Shown in pieces: positions 22,500 to 34,259 of a stretch of DNA of 64,000 nt (positions are counted from its first letter, which is position 1; each line of letters begins with the position of its first letter). The stretch covers positions 10,144,430 through 10,208,429 of the forward strand of contig NC_082595.1 of the NCBI RefSeq assembly GCF_030936135.1. Direction: 5' to 3'. A model generated the notes under the pieces. The model was not told the DNA's origin, did no database searches, and was given only the letters and a program-made list of their open reading frames with translations. Origin of the DNA: Gavia stellata (taxonomy: Eukaryota; Chordata; Aves; Gaviiformes; Gaviidae). Made by a program: the position numbers and the translations under genes.

Positions 22500-25300
22500 A
22501 CAGCAGGAGTACAGCTTGCTTTGTTACAAACGAGCTGCGCACATCCAAGGAAAACGCTTGCTCCCTGATGACTGCAGAAGAGCCCCATCGCATCCCGTGC
22601 TAGAAAACCTCTCAGACTTCCTGACAGAAAGGTGCACATCCGGCAATCTCGGTGGCCTCCCTGGGGTGCTTGTGGTTGTGATCACCCACTGCTCGAGGTA
22701 GATCTGCTGTACATCATCCTCAGAGACTTCCACCACAGAGACACCTGGACACCAGCACATTCAGGCTTTTCATCATTCAGGAACAAGGAAAACAAGTGAG
22801 AAAATTGTGGTGGATATAAATCATCTACACCTCTCTTACTAGGGTGAGTATGGCACTGTGCCGGGAAGCATCTGGTAAATATCAAGCACCTAAAGGAGAG
22901 ATTGAAGTGCCCAATCCCAGCATGGTCAATAGTACCAAAAGCTGTGGCTTCAGCCCCATTTTTTCAGGCCCTGTGATGTGAGGCTATTTGAACTGTCAGT
23001 TCTCTGAGGTGAGGCTCCTTCCTTTAGGCTTGCACATGGGTTGTACAAGACTGCAACATAAAGACAAAATAGTGATATCTCTCTGAACACAGAACAGGAT
23101 TCTTTCTCTCACCCACCAGCCTTTTGGCTTGGTGTCCTTCTCCAGCAGGTCCATTTCATGCTTGGTTGGGATGGGGACCATACCAGCCCCACTACTGGCA
23201 GGAATCATTGGTGCTTTGGTTTTTATACCAAAAAATTCAGCTTACAGCCAAAAATCCTGTTTAAAAAAACTGTGGGGAGAACAGCCATATTACCAACAGC
23301 AGGGTTGAACCTTTCAACCTGAAGAAACCTGACCTGCTTTCAGCCATCTTCTGGAAGCTCTACTGACTCTGCTCTGAAGGTGGACTCCAAATTCAACCAA
23401 CTATTCCAGATCTCTGCAGTTACCTTTTCTCAGTGCCCCAAAAAGGCTAACTTGTCTGTTGGACTTTGTGGCTGTCATGCACTTAAAAATTATTTAAGTG
23501 GCCAGTTGAGCTATTTTATTAATTATATGTAAAGATAGGTTGTTATTCCTCTTATAATGATGAAAGATGAAGGACAGAAGGAAAGTTTTTGTTTAAAAAG
23601 ACCTCTAGCAGAAGGCTGACTTACTGTCTTACTTCCAAAGCTCCTAATTATGTTCAGGGTGTTGGGGATTTTTTTAATATTTCTCATTGATCTGGAAGTA
23701 TTTTCCTTAGCCACATAAACTTGCCCAGCTCTTGGGCCTCAACATACAAGCTATGGAGATGTACTAAAAAGATGGGGACATGCTTTTAAAATCCTTGAAT
23801 GGGTTGAAAGCCAAAATTTATGCACCCTTTTGGTGGCTAGGAGGCAAGTCGGAACCAAGTTCCCTTGGAAAAAGACTGAAAAATAACTGAGTCAAAATTG
23901 CCATCACATGAACAATAAAAACAACATTCAATAAATTACTTGGTTAATAATTGGAAAACCCCCAAGAAGCATACATACGGAGAGAGGAGGAGGAGGAAAC
24001 TCCCTTGGAAATAATGTAGGAGCTGTCCAGGCTCCTAAGGCGTCAAGTGAGGCTGCCTGGCCTGGTCAATAAGCAAAGCTGTGCCATACTCATAAGACTG
24101 TATACTTACGCCGGCTTTTTTTAGTTAAATCAATGCAAAAAAGTACCTGTATGCTCTGAAATCAATGGAAATCTGATTTCTTCTGCATGCTGATCTCTGC
24201 AGCCTCATCAGAGATAGCTGACCAGGCTAAGTGTCCTTCCATAGGACACGCAGGATTTCTCACAAGTGTGTATCACACAAGTGTAAATCTTCGTTATAAC
24301 AAATGTCTTGCATTGATTTTAGTACTTAAAAAATAAAAATAACATTGGCTTTCCCTGCACTTACTAGGAAACTCATAAAAAGTCTCAAAAACCAGCAGCA
24401 CCGTCAGGTTCAGCTCCATCTGTAGTTACAGCCATAGGATAGACAGCTTGTCAGTCACCAAGGACTTCAAACATCCACAGCCTTATATGTGATCCTGAAA
24501 GAAATGTCCATCTCCTCCACTGCCACATAAACAGACAGTGACCAATCTCTCTAAATACCGATTTGACATTTTAGTTTTAAGTTTTTGTCTGACTAAACAA
24601 TAGGTTCCCATTTCAGTGAGGCCTTCTCTTTTCGTCACCCCTCAATAATATACCTTTTGATTAGAGAATTACTCACATACCAGAAACATTACTCACATAC
24701 CAGAAAATTACTTACGTATCACAGACACTACACTGTAAAGAGGGTCTGAAGAAAGTCTCAAAGGACATCTTTTTTTTTTCCCCCATTGACTGTGTGGCAG
24801 GAGCCCTGACTTACACCATTCTCACCCTATTTAAATGACAAAGGTCAATTTGAAATTTCCAAAACGGAAACAAATCTTTAATTTTAGATACTATATTTCC
24901 AGAGATGAGGCCAACAATGTGACAAGATAGTATGTTGGTATGAAGGCAGATATTATTGTGAAATGGGAGGGAGGTCAAAAAGCCACCCTCTGAGCTACGG
25001 ACAGGAGGCGACCAGTAGCACAGGTTCCATACCCCCGTGCCAGAAAAGCCAAACCAAAACACACATTCTCACGTGCCTCCATGCACGTGCTGCAAACCAA
25101 GGTGTGGGACTCCTAAAGGGGCTGTGCTGGTGCTGGTGGCATATCGCAGACAGGACCAAAGTTCTGCCAAGAGATCTGCTACCTGTATTGTAAAGCCAGC
25201 TTGCCAGATTTCTTATTTGGGGAAAAAAAAAATTACACCTTTTTTAGAGGAAAAAAAAAAACAAAAGAAGGAAATCTGAATTAACCATAATAAAAAAAAA
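22500..25300. other. Gene-free stretch
   Basis: No coding region, RNA gene or transposon recognised. Contains the 20-bp tandem repeat at 24668-24727, listed separately. Confidence 0.5.
24668..24727 (+). repeat. 20-bp tandem repeat, three copies
   Basis: ATTACTCACATACCAGAAAC (24668-24687) is followed by a copy with one change (24688-24707) and a third, eroded copy (24708-24727). A small minisatellite, likely made by replication slippage. Confidence 0.8.
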
Positions 25301-25309
25301 GAGAGTACT

Positions 25310-25640
25310 ATATTTCTAAGAGGATCTGCATAAAAAGACACGCTGAAAACCTCACGTGAAATAGCTCTGAGCATTTACGGATTTCTCACGCATCATATTG
25401 TAAAACAGCAGCTCGTTCTTTTCAGAGCTGCAGAAGTAAGAGCACACAAATGATTAAACAAGCAGGTTTAACTATCTTGCACTGACGAGGAATTTGTCAA
25501 CATGGGCTCAGTACTTATGCGGATCTGCAGCAAATACTGTACGGCTGCAGGAGTCAAACAGCTGTCTGTCAATAAAGCTATTCTCCTCGCTGGAACATAA
25601 TAGCACAGACTCAACATGACCCTCAGAGGCCTCTTTAAGC
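25310..25640. promoter_or_regulatory. Candidate conserved non-coding element
   Basis: Balanced-composition block with CACAAATGATTAAACAAGC, AGGTTTAACTATCTTG and GTCAATAAAGCTATTC words and the E-box-containing CAAACAGCTGTCTGTC. No repeat; short ORFs without domains. Inference. Confidence 0.35.
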
Positions 25641-25869
25641 TGCCTGGCTGTCTCCTCCTTCCCATCCCTCCAGAGTCCTTCACCAGCAAGCTCTGAATTA
25701 AAAGGGAGGGGGGAAAAAAAAACGCAAAAAAACCCCACAACACGTATTAGACTCTTTTCTATCTACCTTAATATTAAAAGTGACTTAACCCTGGGCAAGT
25801 CTGTCTACACGGGCAAGCCTGAGCTAAAGCAAAGTTAGGGAAAGACAGCTTTGATTCACAGCACGTGAA

Positions 25870-26150
25870 GGACTACCGACAATCCCTTTTAATAGAGCTT
25901 GCAACATTAATGGAGCCAGAGCCACATGCGACACCCATTAGGGCCAGGGAGAGCTCCCACGCATATATTTCAAGGAAGCAGTAGATTCCCTGGTCCCAAA
26001 AGCTGTCTTCATTACAAAAGTCTAATAGAAGAGAGAGAAAAGCTCGGCTTTTAGAATGCATTTTTTATTATTCAGCCTTCAGTGGAAATGTCACCTTTCT
26101 AAAGCAAGCTGTTATCATGTGTTTCCCATGCCAAACACATGGCCTCTAAG
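25870..26150. promoter_or_regulatory. Possible conserved non-coding element
   Basis: Contains CTTTTAATAGAGC, CAACATTAATGGAGCC, ACACCCATTAGGGCC and TTTTTTATTATTCAGCC words without a repeat or convincing ORF. Enhancer-like texture only. Confidence 0.3.
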
Positions 26151-26299
26151 GAGAGGGTTTTATCTCTACATTTTTAGTGATTTGTGTTTCTCTTTCAAGG
26201 AGCTCCATGCCTTAAGGCACCCGAAACGCTCACAGCACAAGAAGGTAAGGTTACACGAGATGCTACCGAAGAGGACAAAAAAAACCAGGGCTGGAAGTC

Positions 26300-26560
26300 A
26301 GTGCAGCTTCTGATGGCAGCCGCCCTACCCGATAATTCACCTCCTTTAGTGGATTTAATTATTATCCGTTTCCTTGGTTGGGACCATATTCTCAAAGAAG
26401 CAGGGCGCCCATGAAAAGCTGCCGCCGCATGACAGGCTGCGGCGCAGCCAGAACCACTGCCCCGGCGCCTGCCAACCAGCCAGATGCTGCCACATATTGG
26501 CATCTGGGGCCTGGAAAAGCAACCGCGGTCTCCGTTTGGCGGCGGATCCTGACCCCAACG
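26300..26560. promoter_or_regulatory. Possible conserved non-coding element
   Basis: An AT core (GTGGATTTAATTATTATCCG, 26349-26368) adjoins a CpG-containing GC-rich flank. ORFs on both strands here (up to 102 codons) are overlapping and domain-free. Regulatory role is inferred. Confidence 0.3.
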
Positions 26561-27191
26561 ACTGAAGGAGACAAAAGGAGGATAGGCGGGAGAGGGGGGT
26601 GGAAACCTCTCCTGACAATTTCACTGGTAAAGGTTTAGACAAAAACCTATTGTTTAACTGCTCTCCAAATGAATAATTTTTGGGGCGGGGGGGGGAGACA
26701 CACCCGGCATGTTCTAAATGCTGTTAGAGTCCAGGGTGCAAGGACAAGGGATTATTTATGAAAAGAAATAACGAGGAAACCAGATGCCTGCCTTTCTCTG
26801 CCCTCTGCGCTCCAGTCACCCTAATGGGGCATGTGCAGCACTGCTCACCAAAGACTTCTCAGCCTTAAAACGCAGGGCAGGCTCTAACTCACTCTTCCCA
26901 TCTCTGCCACTTAGCAAAATGCCCTCCCTGTTTTACAGGGAAGTTCACGCAGTCAATCAGCAGCACAGCAAAGGCTGAGGGAGAAAAGTTACAGACCTCA
27001 CCCCAGCCAGGGACAGTAACTGGATAGCCATGTTAACTGCACCCACCAGAACAGCAAATAAATTTAAAAAAAAAAAAAAAAGCTTATTTCTCTAACACTG
27101 AGGCTGAAAATATATGGGAATGCTTAAAGTAGGAAAGCGAATGAGCTCTCTATACCTATTTTCATGAAATTGGCTTCTCTCTGTACTTGAA

Positions 27192-27263
27192 GGGTAAGCT
27201 CCTGACCCCAGCAAAGTCAATGGGAAAACTCCCAGTGATGTTAATGGGGCTGGGACTTCACAC
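27192..27263 (+). repeat. Ancient amniote repeat remnant (CAATGGG palindrome family)
   Basis: AGCAAAGTCAATGGGAAAAC followed by TCCCAGTGATGTTAATGGGG and TGGGACTTCACA reproduces the paired AAGTCAATGGGA / TGACTTCAATGGGG layout of a very common old interspersed repeat of birds, crocodilians and turtles. I cannot name the family with certainty; it overlaps the CORE-SINE group. Confidence 0.5.
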
Positions 27264-27536
27264 TGTGCGCTTACTTTACCCTAGAAAGCCGATTAGCTCA
27301 GGACTCTCTGCAGTGTCACAGAGCACCTGCCGAGGTGCCTGCAAGGCGCCAGAGCAGCCCAGGTCCTTCTCACAGGAACTCACCTCTTGCTTCACCTTAC
27401 TGGGTCTCAGCTCTGCTGGGCCCGGCAGGACACCATGAGAGACCAAGGGCTGGTCACAGGGGACTTCCTGAGGTCAAAGCAGGAGTGAGGCTGGAAAGGA
27501 AGGAGCCCAAGGAGGCAGAGTAATGGGGAAGGATGT

Positions 27537-27557
27537 AAAAAAAAAAAAAAAAAAAAA
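27537..27557 (+). repeat. A21 homopolymer
   Basis: Uninterrupted adenine run. The upstream sequence shows no retrocopy, so it is treated as a simple repeat. A similar A16 run lies at 27066-27081. Confidence 0.85.
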
Positions 27558-27999
27558 TCTGAAGAAAAGATATATGCCACTTGGCTCATGGTCCACCCTG
27601 TTGCAGTAGCTCTTCTCCACGCCTGGTTCGTAAAGGAAGATTATGAGCTGGCAAATGTCAGACCACAGTGCACAAGCAAGACTGCAAGCAGAGCGGAGAT
27701 AGCCAGCGCCATGCTCAAAATCATGGCACAGCATCGGCCCCTCTCGTGGAGGCTCCTTCCTCGTTATCCCACCACTGTGCGAGGTACCATAAAACTCTTG
27801 TTACTCGCACGCTGCTGGGGTAAGCAATTTCCTAATGCTTTTACAACACCCACGCTTTCATTTTGTGGGAGTAATCCTCCTTCTTTGTTTTCATCGGTAC
27901 ACAGTGATAACAGCTGCATCTGGTAACAGCTGGGTCCCAGCATTTTGGGGCAACATTTGAAAACCAAAGGCGCAGAAAGGGCAAGAAAATCTGTGACTG

Positions 28000-30250
28000 G
28001 AGCAGAAGGGTGTAACGTAGAACATGGATGGAGACAGCTGGGCAAACCTAGAAAATACCCTGGGGGTAAACGGCTCAGCTCACGAAAGGGGATAGGATGA
28101 ACTTGTAGAGGTGAGGCTGTACCGAGGCAAAATGGCTCTGTCTCCAAGGCAAAGCAAAACGAGGTTAGCAAGGCTTTGCTGAGGAGGACCGCTGACCCTC
28201 ACAACATCTGCTCTTTCCCTGGCTGGCCCATCTTTATTCAGCTCCACCACTTGCCAATTGGCTTGTCTAGCTTATTGCCCCCAGAAGGACTTTTCCCCAA
28301 ACTCGCCAACCTGAGGAACTCAGCAGTGAAGCATCAAGGCAACCGCCTGCAGCCCTCCCAAGAGGACGCTAATTCCCCACTGCCCGGCATTGCACGCTTC
28401 CCCAGCCCTCCTGCCCATCACGGTGCCACTGCAGCCCTCCGGCAGCAGCTCTAATCCCTCCTGAGGGGCCTCTGGGCCAAGAAGATGGAGACAGAGCTGC
28501 CTTTGGAGAAGGAGAGACTCTGGTCTGCCAAAAGGCGGTGAGGTCCTGTTGGGGCAGCACATTAAGCCATCACCCACTGCCGGGAGTCCAGAGCATCCTC
28601 TCTGCTGCACCCTGATTAGCCTCCTCTGCCCAGCAGCAGAGGTACAGGAGATTTCACCACATGGTACTAGCAGGAGGTGGGACCAGTTCCACCGCTTTGA
28701 CACCCAGAAGTTGGGATTTTCTTGAGGACACCTCACCTTTGGGCCAGGGCTCCCCAGCTCTGCTCCTGCAGATGGCTCAGGCAACAACCAGCCCTCCACC
28801 CGCCCCACGGCACAGGAGATGGCTGTGCGCTGCCAGTCTAAACCACTGCTGCCAGCAGCAGCTGCTCAGCACCTTTTAAGCGAGTCCCATTCCCCCTCCG
28901 GGAGTTGGCTCAGCCACCCCTTCCCAAACTGCAACTGGAGCCACACAAGGCAGCCTGTCCTGGGGGCTGCCTGAGCCCCTCACGCATACCCCCACCGTGG
29001 CTGCCAGCATCCCTGCTGCTGTTCAGCCAAGTCCCTCGCTCCCCTCTCTCACCCCCACATGTGTTCACACAAAGCAGGAGCTGCACCCCAGCCTCGTACC
29101 CTTGCCGTGGTGCTTGTTCTCCTGCGGCGCCGTGCCGCGACACCCTCACAGGGTCCATCCCTGCAGGCGAGACCATACAGAAAGTCCTTAGGCACTCAGG
29201 GTGGCCAAATCCCAAGGCCTGGTATGGTCCTCTCTACACCCCACCCACCCCAACACCCCACCCGTGTTGGTGGATACATGCTAAACAACAACCGTTAACA
29301 TACGTGGTGCCATGTACCGCTGCAGAGCGAGAGCCCGCGGGAGGTCCGGCCCACCACGCCACGCGGGAGGTTGCTAGGCAGAAGCATGGCGGAAGGAAAC
29401 AAGAGGCACTGGTCATGCAAAGGTCCTCTCCGGTGGCATCTCCGACTGTACCCCGAGGACACCGTGCAGCAAGGACAGGCAGTTCTGAGGTAATGAGCCG
29501 CTGAGGCAAGGGAAGGGGCAGCATTTAACAGGCTGCTGCTGCAGAGAGACAAAGAAGTCCTGTCCACACAACTTCTTAGACCCTGCAAAAAGCTGCGGGG
29601 CTCTGATGTGAAAGCTACATGGGGCTCAGAAGACACACAGAGCTGAGGGCCAGCTGTGAGAGGTGCCCTTCAGCTGCAGAGGCTGCTGACTGGAAGAGGA
29701 CTTCAGGGTACTTGGCCACGGACAGACCGGGCCGCAGGCTGGCTCGCCGGCACGCGCTGGGGCACAGGTAAAGGCCCCCTCATGCAGAGCACGGGGCCAG
29801 GCAGCAGCGAGGAACCACAGAGTTCGGCTCACAGCAAAGCCCACACACAAAGCACAAACCTGAAGAAATCAACAAATGTACTTTTTCATTTTATTGCTAA
29901 AATCCCTACCATAAATCTCACCAGAGAGGAAGTTTCTGTTTCTCCAGCTTCCTACTCAGTGTCCTTGAGAAAACAAATGACACCACACTCAAAAAAAAAA
30001 AAAAATCCCGTAGCGGTTTACTTCGCACTTCCCTGTACCCTGTTATGCTGAGTGCTTCATTTAGAGAAGGCTGACCTCCCCAGCCTTCTTCATCCCAGTG
30101 CCCTTCGCTGCGGGGACACACCAAGGAACAGGTTTAGCACCGGAGAGAGGAGTCGGGTGGATGTTCCGGCGCAGGTAACCCTGCCGACTCAGCATCCCAA
30201 AGGTGTGCGGAGAGTCAGCGTGACAGCGACTGCTGTCTGAGAGGTGATTT
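28000..30250. other. GC-rich gene-free stretch downstream of RPS6KC1
   Basis: Extended GC-rich DNA with overlapping ORFs on both strands, the longest 200 codons (28905-29504) and 162 codons (28320-28808, minus). They are Pro/Ser/Cys-rich, overlap each other and show no domain, so they are read as chance ORFs. A C-rich run at 29240-29275 could form a G4 on the minus strand. Confidence 0.5.
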
Positions 30251-30865
30251 TCAGGGGAGACAGAGGAGCTGTGCTACAAGCACAGAAGCTGTGAATACAG
30301 CCATTAAAAGCGAACAAAGTTATGCCCCTTGTTTTTCATGAGATGCAATTTCTTCTATAGTTCTGGGCAGGGGCCCTGGCTCACCTCACAGCAATTCTAC
30401 CCAGTGCAAGCCTTCCAACATTTTGTCTCCCCGTTTTTCTTAGTAGGACACAAAAAACATTACAGAGTAGTTCAACAGGGTGCAATGAATTACCACTTTG
30501 AGATGTCTTAAATGTGTTATCTGCCTTACCTGAACACCCACAGGAGAACAGGCAAATCCATAGGTTTATTTTTACATGTTTTACATAGACTCTCACTAAT
30601 TCCTGTGAACAAAATGGCACTGATTTGTTTTGCTATCAGCCATTAGGTGTAACAGAAGGAAGGCGGAATAGACTTTGCACTACTTCACAGTCAGCAAAAT
30701 AGAGATGTGCACCACAGGGCTTCATAAGAGGCACCAAAAAGAAGATACCTAGAATGTTTCAAGTCATAGAAGCCAAGGACAAAAAGCATTGATTAGGTAG
30801 GAAGGATTGTCTTCAAGAACTAAAGTTCAGAAACCCAAGGTCTGAATTAGGCTTGAAAGGTTTTG

Positions 30866-30871
30866 TTTATT
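30866..30871 (-). terminator. RPS6KC1: Candidate distal poly(A) signal of RPS6KC1
   Basis: AATAAA on the minus strand (TTAATAAACAAAACC). It is followed about 25-35 bases downstream by a T/G-rich stretch (TTGGGTTTCTG), which is the arrangement expected at a cleavage site. Four other AATAAA copies lie between it and the stop codon and could serve as proximal sites. Confidence 0.4.
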
Positions 30872-31946
30872 AAAGGAATACATGTAAACACCAATACAAC
30901 ATAATACATGTTAAAGGCAAAAAAAAAAAAAAGACAGAAGCAGGATTTTTTTGTGCAGTTAACTCCAGACTGTCCTTCCTTTAGCAAAACCAGTATCTGA
31001 GTCAGTGGTAAGGTTACGAAAACTTGTAGCATCTCAAAGGCTCATTTCTCGCAAGCCATCTAGCCAAGTCCCCATTCCTTCTAGTCCCCGTGATCTAGAT
31101 TTCCTCACTAATAACATACTTGAAAAAGAAATATTTCTGTGTCATTAACTGAACCAAATGCTTTGCAGCGAGAGTGACTGGTCACCTGGCTTCTGCTAGA
31201 ACAGCGTTTTCCTTTTGCTGCTCACAGAAACCAGCTTGTGCTCCTGTGCTATCTTATCCTGCCTTTACTTGCAACCAGCACATGGGCACAACCTGAACAA
31301 GGCAGCATTTTAAAGTAACATGGAAAATATTTTTTTTTTTTACAGTTATCGCCGGGCAAATGCAATGGGACGGATCAACACGGGCAATGACATTATCTGG
31401 TGGCCAGGCTAGAGAGCCCCAGGGATGGAGTCGGGTGGCCAAGGGAAGGGAGGCGTCCCTTGAGCAACGAGCCCTCTCCAAAGTCACAGCCAGGGCAGTG
31501 CTGGAAGGAAGCTCTGGATCAGCTTGGTCTCCGCATTAGAGATTTCCGACCCGCTCGGCGCAGGAAGTTGTTCCTGTGGCTCACCTGAGGGAGTTCCTGT
31601 TATGAAGCCAGAGGGTGGTAGGTTGAAACACAGTTTCTGAGAGTGATGTAATCTTGGACAGCACTCCGTAGGCAGTGATACTAGTGACCTGGTTACAACC
31701 TGCGGTGTTGTTACAGCCCCTATGCTGGCCTGGTGATCACAAGAAAGGGAAGAAAGAAAAAAAGAGGGGAGTGGAATAATTTAAAAAGGAAAAAAAAGTT
31801 TCCAGATTTCCTTTGTTTAAGTGAAGCATTTTCCTTTTCCACTTTATTTGAATACACCGACCTGGTGTCTAACAGATGGAGACTGTGCAGATGCACTTTT
31901 GGGAGTGCCCATAAAATACACTGCTAAAATACCAATGGAGGGATAC

Positions 31947-31970
31947 TTTTTTTTTTTTTTTTTTTTTTTT
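31947..31970 (+). repeat. T24 homopolymer (A24 in the RPS6KC1 transcript sense)
   Basis: Longest homopolymer in the window. On the minus strand it would be an A24 run inside the inferred 3' UTR. Confidence 0.85.
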
Positions 31971-33369
31971 GAGTTGTAAATTCAATAATCATTGCTGTCA
32001 CCTCACTTTCCCAAAGGAATTTGCCCTTTGTTCTCCGGATAAAGCTGGGGAGAAGAAGAAAAAGGAAAAAAAAAAAAAGAGAGAAAAGGGAACATTTAGG
32101 AAAAAACCCACAGATCCATGATCTGTACAAGCATCGCAGTGTACAGCATTTGTACGTCAGGAACCCATACAAGCATGGCTGCTTAGCAGCAACAGCAGCG
32201 CACAGCAAAATATTCTGCATGTCTTACACTCTTCTCCCATTCTCCAGACCTTTTAACAAACAAACAGGTCAGCTAATTGGCTCACGCCCAAGTCTTACCC
32301 ACTAGGGTTTGCTCAGAGATGTCACTTAGTCATTTGGCATGAGCAAATCCCAGGCTTCTTCCTGTTCAAGCAGCGGAGTGGGTGAAGGCTTTCTTTGATT
32401 TATTAAGACTATTAACAAACAAACAGGAGACTTCAGAAGCTTCCTCAAGCAGAAGAGCACGAGCAGAAAGGTTTTTTCCTGAAATAGCAGCTAAAAATAG
32501 GACACTTAGAGGAAGTAAGGTTCATTAAGTGATAAAGTGGTGGCTGCAGTGATGAGAGAAGAGTTTTTCCTTTTCTAATTTATACATTTATTTAGCATCA
32601 TGTTTTCTTGCTCCTTGTTAGAGTGCTAAAGCAGTGTTTATCCGGCTGAGGAAAAGATTTCCCTTTCTGTAGTGACTTTAACATGTAGCTCATCAAATAC
32701 AACGGAGTCAAGAGTTTTAAACAGACATTGCCAGCCAACAAAGTACATTTGACAGCATTATTTGCCTTTTATATGCTCTTTCCACAGTGGAAAACGATAT
32801 GCCATTTTCAAGACACATTCCACAGTATTATGCAACAGCTTTCTTAATTTTTAATGGATATATTATTTTTAACATGTCAACTTTTGCATAAAGCATTTTA
32901 GTATTTTATTCAGCATATACCATTAATAAATTACTTGCTCCCTCCTCCTCCCGCCTCCCAGAGCTGCACTTAGCATAGGGAAATGGTCTATTGACACTAC
33001 AAAAGATATTTTCAACTGGCACAGTCTATAGACACTTCCATCATCAGACAAAGCACTAGGAGCACATGCCTGTTTCTACTTAGTCAACAAGCCGGCAGTG
33101 CTAAACATGCTGCCCCGGAGTTTCATCACAAACCACCCTTTGGTGAAAAGACTTACACACACGTAGCAACCAGTTGCCATAAAACAAGCTAGCACCCTGT
33201 ACAACCAGTGATTCCTGTTAGAAGTGTTCACTTTTGACCTGATTGCTCCAGCGTCCTTTAGTCATCACATCCAAATGGTTTGGGACATCCAAAGGAAGCA
33301 AGTTGGGGTGCTTCTGTGCCAGAGAATCTTGTCCACTTGACCTGAGTTTGTTCAGAGGGCACGCATCTC

Positions 33370-33480
33370 TCATCTCAGCAGATCTGCCCATTCTATAAGG
33401 GCAAAAAATGGATGAGATTTGATGTCTTCAACACCAGCAACGCCAGCACCAAGACGCTCCGCAGGATTAAACTGCAAAAG
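33370..33480 (-). CDS. RPS6KC1: RPS6KC1 last coding exon with stop codon
   Basis: This 111-bp terminal coding exon follows a TTATATCAAG acceptor. It encodes LLQFNPAERLGAGVAGVED and IKSHPFFALIEWADLLR, then TGA. The RLGAG...IKSHPFF signature is the classic end of an AGC-family kinase C-lobe (subdomain XI), and the C-terminus EWADLLR closes the protein as in RPS6KC1 orthologues. There is no AGC hydrophobic-motif tail after the lobe. The reading frame upstream of 33480 is intron read-through. Confidence 0.95.
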   Translation of the reverse strand, partial: LLQFNPAERLGAGVAGVEDIKSHPFFALIEWADLLR

Positions 33481-34253
33481 CTTGATATAAAAAGAAAAAT
33501 ATATATATGATTCAGTGAGTAAGAACAAAAACAACTGCTTAAAAGTTCCAGAAAGGTCTAAGGTAAGGGACATCCTACTGTTTTCCTGCTCTATGAATTA
33601 CTTTCAAGAGTGCAAAAGCATACTTGAAATTCCTAAAATCCAGTAAATGGAAGACGACTTTCCTTTCCTTGAGTCTCAGTGTTACAGTCTTCTGAGACTA
33701 CTGATCACAGCATGCAATTCCCTGAGGCACTGCACATTGGGACTTCATTTTAAGTGCAACCTCATTTAAAAAAAAAAAAAAAAAGAGAGAGAGCAGCAGT
33801 CAGAGCCTGCATTGGTAGAACTCTGGACACTGCGTTTGCTTCACGTTAACCTTTCCTCACACCACTGCATTACAGCTACATCGGGGACAGTGGTCTGTAA
33901 CTTTCCATTTCATAAATTGTGAGTTGGTCCTAAAATACCAGGATATTACAGCCAGTTCTCTATTTCCTAAAAAAAAAAAAAAGTTTTAAAGATTCCTACA
34001 AATGGACTAAAACTGAAAAATCTAAACCCCAGTGAAAGAAACAAAACAGTGTAATGGCTTCATGGAAATTTCCTAAAATTCAGCACCTCGCTTGCTTTAT
34101 AGTTGTACGTCACATGCTGAATTCATGTGAAAAGGAAATCACAATATTTACATCTGTTTAAAGATACCAATCCATATAAAAGGGAATGCAAAGGTAATAC
34201 TCCAAAGAGACTAATAAAGACACACAAAAATATTTTGCCGTTTTAGAGAACTG

Positions 34254-34259
34254 TTTATT
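34254..34259 (-). terminator. Candidate intronic poly(A) signal in the last RPS6KC1 intron
   Basis: TTGAATAAACAG on the minus strand is followed 23-35 bases downstream by TTTTTGTGTGTC, a textbook GU-rich downstream element. It lies 0.8 kb before the last exon and 2.3 kb after the exon ending at 36582. If used, the transcript would lack the final 36 residues of the kinase C-lobe. This is inference from motif layout only. Confidence 0.3.

Larger units (their letters stand above)
30850..33369 (-). other. RPS6KC1: Probable 3' UTR of RPS6KC1
   Basis: This is the DNA downstream of the RPS6KC1 stop on the minus strand. Several AATAAA signals are present (TTTATT on the plus strand at 32905-32910, 32587-32592, 32399-32404, 31843-31848 and 30866-30871). 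I place the likely distal end near the last, because a T/G-rich stretch follows it and the resulting 2.5-kb UTR is a reasonable length. The first 800 bases (about 32560-33010) are AT-rich and read like slowly evolving UTR. The region also contains homopurine runs at 31735-31798 and 32047-32090 and a T24 tract at 31947-31970. The exact end is inferred, not observed. Confidence 0.55.

Noticed and set aside
27537..27557. A21 tract as the tail of a processed pseudogene
   Set aside because: No cDNA-like or coding similarity and no poly(A) signal directly upstream; kept only as a simple repeat.
28320..28808. 162-codon ORF on the minus strand
   Set aside because: Same GC-rich patch, no domain, overlaps other ORFs; no splice or promoter context supports a gene.
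28905..29504. 200-codon ORF on the plus strand
   Set aside because: It lies in GC-rich DNA with equally long ORFs in other frames and on the other strand, has a Pro/Ser/Cys-rich composition and no domain. Chance ORF.
31040..31090. Possible CR1 3' end (GCCATCTAGCCAAGTCCCC)
   Set aside because: It resembles the ATCTAGTCCAACCCCC segment of CR1, but no neighbouring CR1 sequence or the typical 8-bp terminal repeat is present.
33481..33573. Upstream extension of the last exon
   Set aside because: The AG acceptor at 33481-33482 and the in-frame join with the previous exon show that this part is intronic read-through.
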